Positions 61,801 to 64,000 of a DNA stretch of 64,000 bases are shown one piece after another. The DNA lies in the NCBI GenBank assembly GCA_026261815.1, contig JAMPIT010000856.1:14972001-15036000 (forward strand), given 5' to 3'. The DNA comes from Monarcha castaneiventris obscurior (Eukaryota; Chordata; Aves; Passeriformes; Monarchidae). The position numbers were made by a program, and so were the translations under genes. The notes below the pieces were generated by a model, which made no database searches, had not been told where the DNA came from, and saw only the letters and a program-made list of their open reading frames with translations. Within the stretch, counting starts at the first letter, position 1, and each line of letters starts with the position of its first letter.

Positions 61801-62134
61801 TTTCCAAACTGAATTTGGCCACGAGGAATTTGCACAGTTGGAAGTGCCCTCCTCCCTGATCCCTGCAGCACATAAAGAAAGCAGCAGGATCTCACCTGTT
61901 GACCTGAGGGTACATCCCTGGTTTCCTTCTTGAGTGCAAGCGGACTCTTGGATGTGCCACCCTGGTGCTGCAGAGCCTCTGGCATGGTCACCTTTAACAA
62001 ACCAAAGCAGAAGCAAAGCCTCCCTGGGCTTCCTGCAGTGTCTGCAGCCAGAGCTGTCCCCAAGTGTCTCCTCAGGAATCACAACATGGCAATGTGACAA
62101 ATACACACTGTGAATACTGCTCTTTACCGTGACT

Positions 62135-62140
62135 TTTATT
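62135..62140 (-). promoter_or_regulatory. Minus-strand polyadenylation signal, possible ABCC1 3' end
   Basis: The plus strand reads TTTATT, giving AATAAA on the minus strand. About 30 nt further along that strand is a GU-rich stretch (cagtgtgtatttgt), the usual downstream element. The pair marks a plausible 3' end of a gene transcribed leftwards from beyond the window. In human, ABCC1 converges on ABCC6 in just this way, so ABCC1 is the natural candidate, by synteny only. Confidence 0.5.
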
Positions 62141-62173
62141 GAAGCACCTCATTTTATAGAGAGCTGAAATAAA

Positions 62174-64000
62174 AATAGAATCAAGTATTGAAACATATCT
62201 CTTCAGTAAACCAAAGCAAATGTAACACAAAAAGGGGCAATGGGGCAGGGATGGGAGAGTTCCGGCTGCAAGAATCAACCCAGACTGGCAAACCCCAGCA
62301 CCTCCTTCTCCAACAGCTGCTCAGAGGCTTTTGCACCCAAGTCAAGAACAGCTCACAGTTCCTGCTGCACAAGTGCCTAAGATACTGAGGTCCAGTGCCT
62401 GCTGTCACACTGGTGCTCAGGTACCAGTAAAGATTTTTTTTCCCCTCTACTTTCTCCAAATCTCATACTTGAGGGCACAGACAATTCCAAAACCGGGTAT
62501 GAGTTATGAACACTCTGAAGGTTTATCAATGGATCTCAAAAACAGGAGCATTTAGAAATACTGAGATAGGTATTTTTCCTTTTTAACTGAGGTCAAAGAG
62601 GGACAGAATTGCCCATGTTGCTGGGTAATTCTGAAACAGATACCTTTTAGCATTCCATAATCTCCAGTATAAACATCTTTAAATGCTTGTTGTCTGTTCC
62701 TAGGTTGGTCATGAAGAGGGAAGGCAACAAGAGACAATAATCAAAACATACTTTAACACTGGTAACCTCTGAAAGGGCACAGCTTTGCTGTCAGCTAAGC
62801 CAAATTAAGAACAAGCAAAAATACCATCAGCTCTCACACATCAAGTTGTGCTGAAAAGGGAAAAGAAAAGCAATTCCCAAAATGACGTGAAAATCCCACC
62901 ATGTTTCGGATGTGCTGGAGTCCCCAGGGATACATCCAAGTACTGTGATGAATCTGGAGCTCAAGTCTCACAGAAGTTATCTGGAAGTTGGTTAAAGCAA
63001 AATATAAAACAGTTAACACTTGGAGAGAGCATGTAGGAGAGAAATGCTGCCTTAAAAAAATCCTTGTCCTGTGATTCCAAGTTTAAGGCAATGCTGAAAC
63101 TGCTAAAGCCAGAAAATAAATCAAAGGTGTCATGCATTTATTTACACCAAGTTGATGCCAAACACATACTGTGCAAGTCACACTCCCAGTGCCCCAGATG
63201 GTCACAAGATGGACAGGAATGCCAAAATGTTAAAGGTGTTGGTGACCCAGAGCACAATTGTTGCTGTGCCACATGGTCATCACACCGTGAAGGATCTTCT
63301 GTGGGTCAGGACTGGGAACACTTACAGAAGTAGCTCTGTTGACACACATGAAATAGGGTGGTTTTTTCAGGTCTCCTAAAAATTCTGAGCTTTTTTTTTT
63401 TTTTTGCAGAATTAGCTTTTCCAGATGTGAGAAATCTTCCATGTTGCAGTAAATAATGTCAGGCAAGATACGTCAACATGCACTGAAATCAGATACAGTA
63501 AATTCAACTGTACAGCAGCTCCTCTCCCAACGATGGGGAGGATCACAAAGTGCTCCTGCAGGCTGCCTGTTCCCAAGCAGGAAAGGTGTCTCAGTGGTAT
63601 TCACAGTTCCTCCTCTGGGTGTCTGCAGGGAGCTCCATCTCCACCTTAATGTACAACACCAGCCACACCCCTCATCCACAGAGCCCCTGCTCTGCCCTGT
63701 GCTCTGTTCCTATAAAACACATGCTCCAGTCATTCCACCCTTCTGTCCATCACAGAGCTGCAAAAGTGATGGGGATTTGAAAAACTAAAACCCACAGCTC
63801 CTCCCCAGACTCCCCAGTCAGTCCCTGCTCATTCCATTTCCACAGAGCAAATTCACACCAGGCTCAGGAGACGTGGCAGACACAGCCATGGTCACCACTG
63901 GGGTGGCAAAGGTCCCCAGCCCTGTGACTCCTGCTCTGCTGATCCGTCATGATGACCTGGGCTACTCAGCAAACCACAAAATGATCCAGCCCTACCCAGC
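62174..64000 (-). other. Non-coding right edge, perhaps the 3' UTR of the neighbouring gene
   Basis: No ABC-transporter C-terminal exon (GLFYxMxxxAG type) or other recognisable exon appears on either strand. With the minus-strand polyadenylation signal at its left border, the stretch may be a long 3' UTR of an ABCC1-like gene whose last coding exon lies beyond 64,000. A poly-T run lies near 63,391-63,405. GC-richer open frames at 63,450-63,790 look like chance. Confidence 0.35.

Larger units (their letters stand above)
60937..62173 (+). other. Probable ABCC6 3' UTR
   Basis: Non-coding sequence follows the ABCC6 stop. The first canonical plus-strand AATAAA I find is at 62168-62173, and a TATAAA variant occurs near 61254. 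The ORFs at 61405-61859 overlap in all frames and have no recognisable product. If the distal signal is used, this UTR would overlap the 3' end of the presumed convergent gene. Confidence 0.45.

Overview
The window is vertebrate nuclear DNA, most likely from a bird. Multi-exon genes with GT-AG introns, a CpG-island promoter and CR1 LINE fragments all fit a sauropsid. The two complete genes are very compact, about 20 and 22 kb for 31 exons each, which is typical of birds. I cannot name the species.

Layout. Positions 1 to about 16,400 are an AT-rich gene desert in which I find no believable exon, only a truncated CR1 copy, simple repeats and chance ORFs. From 39,638 down to 17,376 on the minus strand lies a complete NOMO gene (NOMO1-like, nodal modulator): 31 coding exons and 1,207 codons plus stop, every splice junction closing in frame. 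From 40,441 to 60,936 on the plus strand lies a complete ABCC6 (MRP6) gene: 31 coding exons and 1,503 codons plus stop, the same protein length as human ABCC6. The two genes are head to head, with 802 bp between start codons. That interval holds two GC-rich blocks around a short AT-rich middle and probably acts as a shared promoter. Positions 60,937 to 64,000 contain the ABCC6 3' UTR and, on the minus strand, a good polyadenylation signal that may be the end of the next gene. By synteny that gene would be ABCC1.

Function. NOMO is an ER membrane protein that joins nicalin and TMEM147 in the BOS complex of the multipass translocon. ABCC6 is a plasma-membrane ABC transporter whose activity leads to ATP release and pyrophosphate formation, which restrains soft-tissue calcification. 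They are not known to share a pathway. Their adjacency is old: human chromosome 16p13 has the same NOMO-ABCC6-ABCC1 order.

I found no novel multi-gene system. The observations most worth checking are a perfect-register array of eight 14-bp repeats ending 6 bp before the ABCC6 start codon, an in-frame 69-nt candidate cassette exon in NOMO, an in-frame alternative ABCC6 start inside intron 1, and a CRE-like 16-mer shared by the promoter and ABCC6 intron 10.
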